A stretch of DNA of 64,000 nucleotides from Capra hircus (taxonomy: Eukaryota; Chordata; Mammalia; Artiodactyla; Bovidae): contig NC_030814.1 in the NCBI RefSeq assembly GCF_001704415.2, positions 77,307,121 to 77,371,120 on the forward strand, given 5' to 3'. This document shows positions 33,233 to 44,205 of the stretch, piece after piece (the stretch's first letter is position 1; each line of letters starts with the position of its first letter). The notes under the pieces were generated by a model, which had not been told where the DNA came from, made no database searches, and worked only from the letters and a program-made list of their open reading frames with translations. Position numbers and translations under genes: made by a program.

Positions 33233-33637
33233 ATGGTAAAGAAAGCTGAGTGCTGAAGAATTTATGCTTTTGAACTGTGCTGTTGGATAAGACTTCTGAG
33301 ACTCCCTTGCACAGCAAGGAGATCCAACCTGTCCATCCTACAGGGAATCAGTCCTGGGTGTTCATTGAAGTTACTGATATTGAGGCTGAAACTCTAATAC
33401 TTTGTCCACCTAATGCGAAGAGCTGACTCATTTGAAAAGACCCTGATGCTGGGAAAAATTGAGGGTAGGAGGAGAAGGGGACGATAGAGGTTGAGATGTT
33501 TGGATGTTATCACTGACTCAATGGACATGATTTTGGGTAAACTCCGTGAGTTGGTGATGGACAGAGAGCCCTGGTGTGATGCAGTCAATGGAGTCACAAA
33601 GAGTTGGACAGGACTGAGTGACTGAACTGAACTGAAG

Positions 33638-34129
33638 TGACATATATTATCTTTCATGGATTGATTTTAACATCCTGATTCATCTGACTTGTTATTGGCC
33701 AAGATGTGACTAAAAAATTAAGCAACCAACAGTGATATAAACAGCTGCTTGACCGCCATGCTTTTTGCTTCCAGTTAACTTACACAAATTAGCTTCTAAT
33801 GTACTGAACCAAGTTTAAATGCACTGATATCTGAGTGCTAAAAAGGTTCAGAGTTGGTGTTAAAAAAAAGAGAACTGAAAAAACTAGGTTCTCTCTCTGT
33901 CTCTCTCACTCACACACACACACATCCATGTACACACCGATACACATTTGTTTCTTAAAAAGAAATAACAAATAAATAATAAAGCTAAATTACCATTCTA
34001 GAAGAGTGTATTAACTTATTTTCCTGATGTTTCCAGGTTGTCTACACTTGTATATTTTTCCACTTTTATTCTTTAAAAGATAAATTTATTAGAATAATCT
34101 TCCTAGAATGTAAATTCCAACATGTACTC
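33638..34129. other. single-copy stretch with CT/CA tract
   Basis: A (CT)n(CA)n low-complexity tract lies at 33889-33924. Nothing else was recognised. Confidence 0.5.
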
Positions 34130-34640
34130 CCAATATTAAAAATTGAAAGTGACTCTCTGTGGTCTACCCCATAGAATGAAATTGCAGTCTGAGTTTTAAG
34201 ACACTTCTTAATATCTGATCTTTCTCCTTAACGTCCTCACTATTTCTTCATCTTCTGTAAGAGTCAGCAAGCTTCTTCCTGTTCCTTCAGAGTAGCTAGT
34301 GTTTTCTCTGTTTCTGTGGTCTGCAACCACCTCTTTTAATCCACATCCATTACATATTTTGCTGATCACTGGATCCTATACCCCTAGTCTACCCTGAGAC
34401 CTTTTCTGGCTGCGTCACTTTCAGTGAACTGTCTTCCTGATATCCCCGTGTTACTGCTGCCATTTTTCACTTCCTCAAATTTCTCTTAGCTTATTAGTTA
34501 TTCAGCTAGACTCTGAACTTTTTGAAAGGAGTAATCACAATCTGTATGTCTTTGTACTTCTGTAGCATCTCATATGTATAAAGATTCTGAATACACACTT
34601 GGTGAGTCTGACATTTATCAGTAATGAATTAGGGGCCAAG
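34130..34640 (+). repeat. L2 LINE 3' region, diverged
   Basis: CAACATGTACTCCCAATATT..GTCTTCCTGATATCCC..AGACTCTGAACTTTTTGAAAGG..TTTGTACTTCTGTAGCATC shows the layout of an L2 3' region. It is older and noisier than the copy at 23905. Confidence 0.45.
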
Positions 34641-34764
34641 GCAGTTCATGGCTAAAGTGCCTAGGATGCAACATAGGTTCAATTAATTAAGTTTCAAAAC
34701 CAGTAAATATTATTGTTTTCCATGGCTACAGATTTGTGTTGCCCTAACTTTTGGTTCATCTGCA

Positions 34765-34925
34765 AATTAATTATTTCAGCAAATGTTTATGAAGCATCTA
34801 TTATGCATAGGAATGCTGTTAGACACTTAAGGATACAATGTTGAATTAAAAGAGAGCAGTTCCTGCTCTTCTGGAGTTTATATTGTACCCTGAGGGACTA
34901 AAACTATATAACACCTCATAGAAAC
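34765..34925 (-). repeat. L2 LINE 3' end
   Basis: TTTCAGCAAATGTTTATGAAGCATCTATTATGC..GGAATGCTGTTAGACAC..TCTTCTGGAGTTTATATTG is antisense L2 3' end. Confidence 0.7.
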
Positions 34926-35571
34926 AGATAGTTGCAACACTCTTCAGCCTTGGAAAGGATACCTGTGGGGATTTGGCAAAAATTGGAACAAAGTTTCTTA
35001 GGAGAGGAAAGTAACGAATGAACGCACATTAACTAAGTGATGATAAGGAGGTCTGATTGTGCTGGACAGAGAGAATGCCATTCATAAAAGCGTTCTCGTA
35101 AACGTGAGATATTACATGGCATTTTCTATGCTATCTTATCTGTCCCCATCACTGGAAAAGCACCTTCAGACCTACAGTCCTCTGTCACTGCTTACTCAAG
35201 ACATTATACAATTTGTTGGGAAATTACAGATGTAGTAATTAGGTTTGAATATTTTGTATCTCTATTTTTCTAAAAAGTTCTGTAGAACAAAAAGTTATTT
35301 GGCTATACTGAAAATGGAAAGGAACAGAAAAAATGTTAAATTATGGGTTTATTTTACAGGCACAAAATATAGGAAGTTCCTCGGTTTGGTGAGTAGCTAA
35401 AGGGTTTAGGTGAGTTACCAAAGGAGTAAATAAAGAGGTTTTAGAAAGCAGCTCTGCTTCTCTTCCAGTCTCAAGAGAGCAAGAACTGTTCCAGTACCCT
35501 CTGTGTTGATTAGGATTGATAGGAGTGAGTGGACCTCAATATATGTAGTAAACATAGGTGTTTGCAAGTGT
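34926..35571. other. single-copy stretch, nothing recognised
   Basis: No family or motif recognised. Confidence 0.5.
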
Positions 35572-35712
35572 ATCATCTCTGAGTCAAACAGGCCTGGTTT
35601 TAAATCCTGGTGCTGCTATTCGGAGGGTGATTTCTCTATCAGTGAAAATAGAAACACTATTAAGAGGATTAACTGTGTTAATACTTGTGCAAGTGCCCAG
35701 CATGATAGATGA
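35572..35712 (+). repeat. MIR SINE
   Basis: CTGAGTCAAACAGGCCTGGTTTTAAATCC..AAGAGGATTAACTGTGTTAATACTTG..GTGCCCAGCATGATAG matches MIR order. Confidence 0.65.
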
Positions 35713-35921
35713 ACACAGATGCTTCTTTTATTTTATCCCTCTTTCTGTTCTTATCCTCACTCCTTTTTTTTTTTCCCTCATCATTAACATATTTTTTAAA
35801 ACACAATACAGCCTAAAGGAGGGAAAGACCAAACTTGGCAGATGCCTTGATTGTTTCAAATCTTCATTGCTTTTCATTAGCCCTCAATATTGTGTTTATT
35901 CAGGGAGGCTGCATTAAGATT

Positions 35922-36075
35922 TGACTTTTCGAATCAGATGAACTTGGGTTAAATTGCTGGCTCTCAGGCTTACCAGCTGTGTGACTGTTGTCCAGTTATT
36001 TAATTTCACTTTAGATTCAGATTTATCCTCTATTAAGTGTGGATAATAAGTACTCCATCAAGTTATTCTCTTAGC
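35922..36075 (+). repeat. MIR SINE
   Basis: AATCAGATGAACTTGGGTTAAATTG..CTTACCAGCTGTGTGACTGTTG..TATTTAATTTCACTTTAG matches the MIR body. Confidence 0.7.
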
Positions 36076-36235
36076 AATCATGAGTGCATGACAATGCACG
36101 TTAGCTGCTTCTGTCAAACTGAAAGTGAAGCTATATCAAATGTTACTGTGTGGTAAACCAAGAATTTTCTACCCACAGCCAGTGCTTCCTTTGGTGAAAT
36201 GTAAGACCTGTGCATTCTTCTGAGGGTAGTGTAGT

Positions 36236-36405
36236 AAAGTAAAGTAGCTCGGTCGTGTCCAACGCTTTGTAGTGTAGCAGAGTGTTATTTGCTCAGTCGT
36301 GTCTGACTCTTTGCAACCCCATGTACTGTAGCCTGGCAGGCTCCTCTGTCCATGGGATACTCCAGGCAAGAATACTGGAGTGGATTGCCATTCCATTCTC
36401 CATCT
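36236..36405 (-). mobile_element. Bov-A SINE, truncated, with repeated 3' segment
   Basis: A partial 3' piece (AAAGTAGCTCGGTCGTGTCC at 36241-36260) is followed after about 25 bases by a second antisense 3' piece (GCTCAGTCGTGTCTGACTC), which continues to CATTCTCC. The tRNA-like head is missing. Confidence 0.88.
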
Positions 36406-36588
36406 TGTGAGGGTAGGATATGATAAATATGTAACAGAAATTGCTGTTGGATGTTGACCCAGTGTTGGTGCAGGAGTATGGAGAGAAACATTAGCCGCAC
36501 TGGAAAAGCTGCCTGGAAGACACCAGTGAATTCTCTGACTTGGTAGAACAGGTTCTCATCTGCTAGCATTGTGTCTTATTTAGCAAGT

Positions 36589-36633
36589 ATTGGGGTCACA
36601 AAGAGTTGGACACGACTTAGCAACTGAATAGCA
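36589..36633 (+). mobile_element. Bov-A/BovB terminal scrap
   Basis: GGGGTCACAAAGAGTTGGACACG with ACTTAGCAACTGAA is the last 45 bases of a Bov-A or BovB, with no body. Confidence 0.8.
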
Positions 36634-37987
36634 ACACCGTTTGATTGGATGGATGAATGAAAATGGCCACCAAGAGCTCAGTGCAGGATGTCCAGAGCAT
36701 TTCATGGATTTATCCCCCTTTTGTAGAACCAGAGAAAAACTTTTCTGCTGATGGAGCCATAAGCAAAAATGAGTCTCAGACATCCCATCAGATCCCATTC
36801 CCCTGTGACATTCATAGACTAAAAGTGGCATGTGGCCTTCACAGTAGTGGCCTTCTATACAATAGGTATACTGTGTTAATAAGAGCACGTGAATTATGCT
36901 GATTTGAAATTCAGTTTGTGTCTCCCAGAAACCTCTGGTGGTTCCTTTCATTACCATGGCTGCAGATATTGTCAGTGGGAACTAGTGGTAAACACTTCTT
37001 TTCTCAGTCTCATTATATTGCTTCAGGTGACTGCTGTGGGAACTAGATGCTTTATTTTTTTTATTGATAGTCATTGATTATGACATTAAAATGATCTACA
37101 AAATACAGAAGAATTATAGCCAAATGATAGGTATATATGTGCTTTGGGGAAATCACATTGACATCTGGAATATAGCTGAATCAAATGGAAAAAGGAGGCA
37201 TAGAGTGAAACACAATATTTATAATTTTACCATTCAGGATCCATGTCATTTATATCACTTAAAATAAACCTGAAAGTGAAAAATGTGTTTTCTGGTCACA
37301 TGTGAATTATTCCTATCTTGTCCTACAAAACTGTTCCAGTTTCTTTTTTATGTTAGAAAGAGTTTTAGGAAATTCTTGTCATTCAGAAGCTATATTTTAT
37401 ACATAAAACAAAGCTTTTTTTCTTGACCTTGGACTATACTTGTGGAAATAAATCACGTGCAAATTTGTTCTGCAACTGTCTAAGCTTAGACAAAATGTAT
37501 CTTACAGTAATGAAAATTTTGCAGAAGAATCATTAATGAATTATCAGGATTATAGTTTTATTTCCATAGCATGTCATGCCTTAGGAAGTTCTTTAGCACT
37601 TATTTCCTATTGATTTTTAGAGTCATACACTGCATATTGATAGTGAAAAGAAGATCAGAATTCAAATGAGAAGACTGAAGTACTGAGCTTGCCTTCTTAA
37701 CTAGCCAGCCTCATGATATTAACTAAAGATTTTCAGTGCTCTGAGGTCCCACATTTCAGAGAATGGACCAGATAACTCTGAACTCATCTACTTCTCTCAT
37801 TTTATAGGTAGTCAGAGATTTTAACTGGTATGTCCATGACAAATTTGACCAAGTAATTTATGTAAAAATATAATACAAAACTTTTCTGTCTCAGTTTTAC
37901 TTCTATTTCAACAACATTTAGACAACATGGAGAATGAAGGTTAATAGGTTTTTATAAGTGGTAAATCATTTTCTTCTCTTTTGGTGG
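36634..37987. other. single-copy stretch
   Basis: No repeat was recognised. Frames at 36657-36902 and 36580-36957 (125 codons, minus) show no domain; part of the latter lies over the SINE scrap. Confidence 0.5.
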
Positions 37988-38196
37988 TGGTGTTTAATTG
38001 ATAAGTCATGTCCAACTCTTTTGTGACCCCATGGACTGTAGCCTGCCAGGCTCCTCTGTCCATGGGATTTCCCAGGCAAGAGTACTGGAGTGGGGTGCCA
38101 TTTCCTTCTCCAGGGGATCTTCCCAAACCAGGGATTGAACCTGTGTCTCCTGCATTGGCAGGTGGATTCTTACCATTGAGCCACCAGGGAAGTCCT
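37988..38196 (-). mobile_element. Bov-tA SINE
   Basis: Full antisense copy from GGTGTTTAATTGATAAGTC to ATTGAGCCACCAGGGAAGTCC, same subtype as at 26105. Confidence 0.95.
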
Positions 38197-38321
38197 TTCT
38201 TACCTTAGTGAAAAATGAAACATCATGCAAGGTACATACACAAGTCATTATTCTTGCCTAATTTTACATAGACTTGTTATTAAACCATGGTTTCGGGATG
38301 TTAAAAAGATCCCAATGACCA

Positions 38322-38537
38322 GAAAGTGAAAGTATTAGTCACTCAATCGTGTCTGACTCTTTTCCAACCCCATGGGCTATAGCCTACCAGGCTCCTCTGT
38401 CCATGGAATTGTCCAGGCAAGAATACCAGTGTGGATAGCTGTTCCTTTCTCCAGAGGATCTTCTTGACCCAGGAATCAAACCCCGGTCTCCTGCATTGCA
38501 GGCAGATTTTTACTGTCTAAGCCACCAGGGAATTCCA
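38322..38537 (-). mobile_element. Bov-tA SINE
   Basis: Full antisense copy from AAAGTGAAAGTATTAGTCAC to TCTAAGCCACCAGGGAATTCC, about 125 bases from the preceding one in the same orientation. Confidence 0.95.
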
Positions 38538-39030
38538 CCCATGATGACCAGAGTATTGTGTGTATTCCATATGAACAATATCATGACATTCATTTAATGT
38601 TTCCATAGTACTAAATAGTAAATTACATACTACTTTCTGTGTATCGTAACTTGATTTTAGTAAGGTATTTTGCAAGGGTCTCATTATGTCTTTGCTTGTG
38701 GAGAGACCCTCCCTCAAATCAAGAAGAAAATATGCTTCGAATTATGACTTACAGTTTTTCAAAGAGAGAAAGATTATGAATAATAACTCATGCGGGCCTG
38801 CATTTCAGCAGTTTTTTGGTTTTCTTGTGAAGATGCTTTATCTTTTCTGCTTTTTGTTTAAATCACTTGGTCTCTTGATTTTTAAGATGACTATCACACT
38901 GCACTATCTTCATAAGGTATCTGCAAAATCATGAAATCATCACCATCTTCTGTGTTCACATTACTTTGGAGAATTTATTTTTAATGCCACACCCACAACA
39001 ACTGGTGAATGTTTTCAAGAATTAGAAGGC
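38538..39030. other. AT-rich single-copy stretch
   Basis: No family or motif recognised. Confidence 0.5.
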
Positions 39031-39236
39031 TCCGAAAAGACTTTGATGCTGGGAGGGATTGGGGGCAGGAGGGAAAGGGGACGACAGAGGATGAGATGGC
39101 TAGATGGCATCACTGACTCGATGGACGTGAGTCTGAGTGAACTCCGGGAGTTGGTGATGGACAGGGAGGCCTGGCGTGCTGCGATTCATGGGGTCACAAA
39201 GAGTCGGACATGACCGAGCGACTGAACTGAACTGAA
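39031..39236 (+). mobile_element. BovB 3' end abutting an inverted BovB
   Basis: From GCTCCGAAAAGACTTTGATGC to the GAGCGACTGAACTGAACTG tail, this is the last 205 bases of BovB. The next base begins minus-strand BovB ORF2 sequence, so two BovB pieces meet with opposite orientation. Confidence 0.93.
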
Positions 39237-40753
39237 CTTGCTATTCTTTGAAACTCTACATTCAAATGGGTATATGTTTCCTTTTCTCCCTTGCCTGTCA
39301 CTTCTTTTCTTTTCACAGCTATTTATAAGGCCTCTTCAGACTGCCATTTTGCCTTTTTGCATTTCCTTTCTTGGAGATGGTCCTGATCCCTGCCTCCAGT
39401 ACAACGTCACGAACCTCTGTCCATGTTTCTTCAGGCACTCTGTCCATCAGACCTAATCCCTTGAATCTATTTGTCACTTCCACTGTATAATTGTAAGGGT
39501 TTTGATTCAGGTCATACCTGGATGGTCTAGTGGTTTTCCCTACTTTCTTCAGTTTAAGTCTGAATTTGGCAATAAGAAATTCATGATCTGAGCCACAGTC
39601 AGCTCCCTGTCTTGTTTTTGCTGATCATGTAGAGCTTCTCCATCTTTTGCTGCAAAGAATACAGTCAGTCTGATTTCATTATTGACCATCTTGTGATGTC
39701 TGTGTCTAGAGTCTTCTCTTGTGTTGTTGGAAGAGGGTGTTTGCTATGAACAGTACATTCTCTTCAGCAAATTCTGTTAGCCTTTGACCTGCTTTGTTTT
39801 GTACTCCAAGGCCAAATTTGCCTGTTACTCCAGATGTTTCTTGACTTCCTACTTTTACTTTCCAGTCTCCTATAATGAAAATTGCCGGGAGCCAGTGTGA
39901 GGAATCCCGCCCATGACAAGGTCATGAGGAAGGAAGCCTGACAAAATGCAAGGATGTGATTAGGCTTTAGGGGTTCCCCCTGGAATTTCCTGAGTATGTA
40001 CCCCAAAAAACCAAAAATCTGCCGGCTTTTGTACTCTGCTCTTCTGATATTCTCTGGAAAAAGTCAAATCAGGGCTTTAGTCTTCTGCATTTGAAAGGGA
40101 TGTTTCAGTTAAACTGCCTCTGATAGCTCTCTAGCTTGCCTAACAGGTTCCCCGGACCTCTTACAGCTTGTGAATTGCTTTCAGCCTCCCAACCGCAAAA
40201 GGCACAAAGCTTAAAAGCATCTTAAAGATACGGAGTCTTTTCTAGAGAGTTAAAAATCATACTGGTGACAGGTTTCCACTGTGGACTCTATGATTGCTGC
40301 CAGGCCTCCATATTCTTTATCTTTTAGGCACCTGGGAGGATGTTAATTAATGTAAACGGGATATGGAAAAAGATATATAGTAGTTTTGATGTTAGCAACA
40401 CTAGACTTTTGAGTTAATTACTTTTCTTTTGTTGTAAATCACTGTACTCCTTTTACTTGTTATAAATTGCTGTATCTTTGCTATATAAGAACGTAACTTT
40501 ATTTAGTGCTTTCTGAGAGTGGCACCAGACTTTGGGAAGATCAACACAAATAAGTCTTCTGGTTGACAAACCCTTATCAGAAAAAAGGCTGTAAAATGTT
40601 AATTGGCCCCTTTGGCCAGAAGATGATGTAAATTACCTAAGACTTGTGTATACAACTAGGTATGCAGAGAGAAAAGCCTGGTTTTGATGAGTCTGGGCTG
40701 CTAATGCTGCATAACTTTGTGTTACCCATTGATCTCTATGTATAATCAAAAAG

Positions 40754-40760
40754 TATAAAA
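40754..40760 (+). promoter_or_regulatory. LTR TATA box
   Basis: TATAAAA about 400 bases before the LTR 3' end; transcription would start near 40785. A second TATATAAG-like motif at 40482-40489 could be an alternative. Confidence 0.6.
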
Positions 40761-41080
40761 GGCCTTCTGAACAATAGAGGAGGGGCCAGTGGCCGGACTG
40801 GTTCCCCCGTGTCTCCTCTCTAATTTCTGGCTGAATTCCCATCTGTGGTGTGGAGGCTCACCATGTATACTTAACTTGTCCCGGCTTTTAAGATCCACGC
40901 GAGGGGGAGCCCAAGGCGGGGCACGGCCCCGATATTCAAGAGGACGCCGGTGGCCTAACGTAGATGGTGCAAGCTCCTTGTCTGGAACTTTATTGGCTTC
41001 CCATGTAAACCAAATTATTCAGCCTTCTTTCTCCACTTAATTTTCCTACTACACTATTTCTCCCTAATCTAATCTTTATT

Positions 41081-41090
41081 AATAAATAAA
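41081..41090 (+). terminator. LTR polyadenylation signal
   Basis: Overlapping AATAAA hexamers in AATAAATAAA, about 65 bases before the LTR end. This fits the R/U5 boundary of a retroviral LTR. Confidence 0.65.
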
Positions 41091-41154
41091 TCTTTCCTCG
41101 CCAACGCTATCCACACTTTGAATTCCCTGGATCCACCGGGGCTGGACCCCGGCA

Positions 41155-41443
41155 GAAAAGGATATCTTTTTTGGGATGTTAGTTCTAGAAAGTCTTGTAG
41201 GTGTTCATGGAACCGTTCATCTTCAGATTGTTCAGCATTACTGGTTGGGGCAAGGACTTGGATTGCTGTGATATTGAGTGGTTTGCCTTGGAAACAAATA
41301 GAGAGCATTCTGTCATTTTTGAGATTGCTTCCAAGTACTGCATTATGGACTCTCTTGTTGACTTTGATGGCTACTCCATTTCTTCTAAGGGATTCTTGTC
41401 CACAGTAGTAGATATAATGGTCATGTGAATTAAATTCACCCAT
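41155..41443 (-). pseudogene. BovB endonuclease N-terminal part, cut by LTR
   Basis: Minus-strand frame from MGEFN through YYCGQESLRRNGVAI, a VNKRV block and the APTSNAEQSEDERFHEHLQDFLELTSQKR block, up to the LTR junction. The GDWN and SDH motifs lie on the other side of the LTR (left, 39560-39880), in broken frames. The upstream frame at 41460-41711 carries the first endonuclease motif, GTWNVRSM. Confidence 0.88.
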
Positions 41444-41459
41444 TCCAGTCCATTTTAGT

Positions 41460-41711
41460 TCACTGATTCCTAAAAATCTCGATGTTCAATCTTGTCATCT
41501 CCTGTTTGACCTCTTTCAATTTGCCTTGCTTCATGGACCTAACATTCCAGGTTCCTATGTTACATTGCTCTTTATGGCATTGGACTTTACTTCCATCACC
41601 AGTCACATCCACAACTGGGTGCTGTTTTTGCTTTGGCTCTGTCTCTTCATTCTTTCTGGAGTTATTTCTCCACTGATTTCCAGTAGCGTATTGGGCACCT
41701 GGGGAGTTCAT
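41460..41711 (-). pseudogene. BovB ORF2 N-terminal fragment with GTWNVRSM
   Basis: An 83-codon minus-strand frame. Residues about 1-45 are the leader before the nuclease (MNSPGAQYATGNQWRNNSRK, then VVDVTGDGSKVQC). NIGTWNVRSM at about 52-61 is the first conserved strand of the APE-type endonuclease. It ends at a stop before the rest of the domain in 41155-41443. Confidence 0.85.
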
Positions 41712-41960
41712 CTTTCAGTGTATATCTTTTTGCCTTTTCATACAGTTCATGGGGTTCTCAAGGCAAGAATACTGAAGTGGTTTGCCATTCCCTTCTCCAG
41801 TGGACTGCATTTTGTCAGAACTCTCCACCATGACCCATCCATCTTGGGTTGCTCTACACGGCATGGCTCATAGTTTCGTTGAGTTAGACAAGACTGTGGT
41901 CCATGTGATCAGACTGGTTAATTTTCTGTGATTGTGGTTTTCATTCTATCTGCCCTTTAA

Positions 41961-42895
41961 TGGAGAAGTATAAGAAATTAGGTAGTGTCTAACAAATCAC
42001 TCAGTAGTAATTCAATAAACGTTCTACTTTTCTTGTTGAGTCTTACCAGAAGGGGCATCTCTGGCAACATTCTAATAAATTCTGTTTTGCTTTGTCCCTT
42101 TCAATATCTTCTCCTTGGATTAGTTGAATCCATAGAAGAAATACTAACTAAATTTGCAAATAACACACAGTTGAGAGAGGATAGAAAACATACTGAAGTT
42201 TTAACTCAGATTTTTAAAATCAAGTTTCTGTAATGCTGTTTTTGAAAGGGACCAGGTGTGTAGGCATGGCTGCCAGATATGATTTTGTAGGTTTTCTTTT
42301 CAGATTCCCACTTTGGGAGGCTTCATGTCAATAATGTGTGTGCATTCTTTCAGGAGAATATGTTTTAATGTACAGTGTTTGTTTATTCATTCTTTCATTT
42401 GTTTGAGCCAAATTTGGCATTCATGAGATCTTGATTAGCTGGCGCTACAGGGAGAAATTATTACCAAATTTAACATAGATGGATTTTAAATACTCAATTA
42501 ATATTTTTAAAATTCAGTTGTATGCAAGTAGGACTGTCAGGGTTTTTTGTTTTTTGTTTTTTTTTCTCAAACAAAACTGAGTATTAACTGGATGGCTTCA
42601 TTAAAATTAGCTCAGTGAAGACATGATCCCATGGAACAGCAATATAGGAGTTCAGGTGTAAGGAGAAAAATGATACTGCAATTCAGATTGTAGCTTGGCT
42701 CTAATCTGAGAGGTAATTCAATTTCCTGAATGGAGACAAGATTGGATGAGCATAAATAGTAGAACTAGGATTGATTATGGACTATGCTACAGATCATCTG
42801 TTAGTTGTTTCCACATACACTATTTCACATAAGCCTCACAACAGCCTAGACTTCAGTCTTCCGGTATCACCTCAACCAGAGCAACTTTACTGTTG
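41961..42895. other. AT-rich single-copy stretch
   Basis: A T/G-rich tract lies at 42541-42567. Sequence near 42795-42865 is weakly MIR-like (minus). Nothing else was recognised. Confidence 0.45.
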
Positions 42896-42940
42896 CTCTG
42901 TAACTTGAAACTCTGTAACTCGAAACTCTGTAACTTGAAA
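42896..42940. repeat. 15-bp tandem repeat, three copies
   Basis: CTCTGTAACTTGAAA occurs three times head to tail; the middle copy has one T-to-C change. Confidence 0.95.
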
Positions 42941-42971
42941 GACCGTGCTAGGTTGGGATTAGAAGGAAGGA

Positions 42972-43341
42972 TGCTTTTGAACTGTGGTGTTGGAGAAGAC
43001 TCTTGAGAGTCCCTTGGACTGCAAGGAGATCCAACCAGTCCATCCTAAAGGAAATCAGTCCTGAATATTCATTGGAAGGACTGATGCTGAAGCTGAAGCT
43101 CCAGTTCTTTGGCAACCTGATGTGAAGAACTGACTTAGTGAAAAAGACCTTGACGCTGGGAAAGATTGAAGGCAAGAGGAGAAGGGCATGATAGAAGATG
43201 AGATGGTTGGATGGCATCACTGACTCAATGGACATGGGTTTGAGCAAGCTCTGGGGGTTGGTGATGGACAGTGAGGCCTGGTGTGCTGCAGTCCATGGGA
43301 CTGCAGAGAGTAGGACATGACTGAGCTACTGAACTGAACTG
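42972..43341 (+). mobile_element. BovB LINE 3' end with 11-bp TSD
   Basis: The last 370 bases of BovB with an ACTGA tail. AGAAGGAAGGA is duplicated exactly on both sides (42961-42971 and 43342-43352). Confidence 0.97.
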
Positions 43342-43352
43342 AGAAGGAAGGA

Positions 43353-43831
43353 ACATAATAGAAGTATGTGACATAATTGTCTTATGAATTTAGTAAAGAT
43401 TGCAATAATAACACAAAAAACGTTAACCAAAAACAGCAGAAGCAGTTGCAGCATGTCTTTTCTTACATCACGGAAACTCATGCTGGTGACACTGGATATA
43501 GGGAGGGCTATGTCAGCAGAGAGGATGAAGCCCAATGCTTGCTAAGTCATTATGCTTTTCTTAGGCAAGTTTGGAATCGTCATAAATATGTAGCATTTAT
43601 TCATTCATTCTTTCAGTTTTAGGAAACTCAGCACTCACAGTATGATATCTTCATTCATGGTAAAGCAGCATTGGCCCCCTCATTCCAAATAATATTTAAT
43701 ATCACTCTGCTCCAGATTTTCCATATTCTGGAAAATCTCAGAGGCACCATATAAGGTTTGCTTGAAAAGAGTTGTCCACTGCTACAAGTCAGTCAGTTTG
43801 GGGAAATTCTGTGTTTTACCTGTGTTAGTCA
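43353..43831. other. single-copy stretch, nothing recognised
   Basis: No family or motif recognised. Confidence 0.5.
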
Positions 43832-44205
43832 GCTCCAGTTGCCGTTAACAGAATACCACAGACTGGATATAGTAAAGCTACAGGAATTTAGTTTTCATAG
43901 TTCTGGAGCCCAGGAAGTCTAGGATCAAGGGATTGGCAGATTTTGTTCTTTGTGGGGACTTTCTTCTTGGCTTGCTACACCTTCACATGGAGAAGATAAA
44001 GAGCTCTGTCTCTCTTTCTTTTCATATAAGTACTCTAATCCCATCCTGGAGCACCTACCCTCATCATCTCATCTAAGCCTAACTCTTTCTCAAAGGCTTC
44101 ACTTCTAGATACCATCATTATAGAGAGTTAAGGCATCAACATACAAATTTTGGAGGGACACAGCCCTCCAGCTTGAAAATATTCATAACAGGGCCTATTT
44201 ATAAA
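43832..44205 (-). mobile_element. MLT1-type LTR (ERVL-MaLR)
   Basis: TGTTAGTCAGCTCCAGTTGC..GAATACCACAGACTGG..TAGTTCTGGAGCCCAGGAAGTC..TTCACATGG..ATCAACATACAAATTTTGGAGGGACACA is antisense MLT1 LTR in the right order over about 370 bases. MaLR LTRs are ancient mammalian ERV-like elements. No internal region was seen. Confidence 0.85.

Larger units (their letters stand above)
31250..33637 (+). mobile_element. BovB LINE, mosaic, with SINE patch
   Basis: It enters BovB mid-endonuclease, continues through the linker and RT start, and ends with the 3'UTR and ACTGA tail at about 33637. At 32531-32599 a Bov-A/Bov-tA segment sits in place of about 230 bases of RT, judged by the copy at 20962-21741. It is the longest nearly continuous plus-strand BovB in the window. 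Confidence 0.95.
39883..41154 (+). mobile_element. solo ERV LTR, class II-like (BTLTR1-like)
   Basis: The element starts TGCCGGG and ends CCCGGCA, a 7-bp terminal inverted repeat, and spans 1272 bases. GAAAAT (39877-39882) and GAAAAG (41155-41160) flank it as a 6-bp target duplication with one mismatch; a 6-bp duplication is typical of betaretrovirus-like (class II) elements. Removing the LTR and one duplicate restores a continuous BovB endonuclease sequence. A TATA box (TATAAAA, 40754-40760) and overlapping AATAAA signals (41081-41090) show plus orientation and allow U3, R and U5 to be laid out. No gag, pol or env lies beside it. The family name rests on recollection. Confidence 0.88.
39238..41960 (-). 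mobile_element. BovB LINE 5' half, split by an LTR
   Basis: In minus orientation it runs from the BovB 5' region (right end, about 41960) through the endonuclease to the region before RT (left end). The endonuclease is interrupted by the solo LTR at 39883-41154. Net BovB length is about 1.45 kb. It is the only piece in the window that reaches the BovB 5' region; the right boundary is approximate. Confidence 0.93.

Noticed and set aside
36580..36957. 125-codon minus-strand frame
   Set aside because: Its end is antisense SINE (SCPTLCDP), and the rest has no recognisable domain.
39883..41154. Possible retroviral genes next to the LTR
   Set aside because: Both flanks are BovB, and no gag, pol or env-like frame is present; it is a solo LTR.
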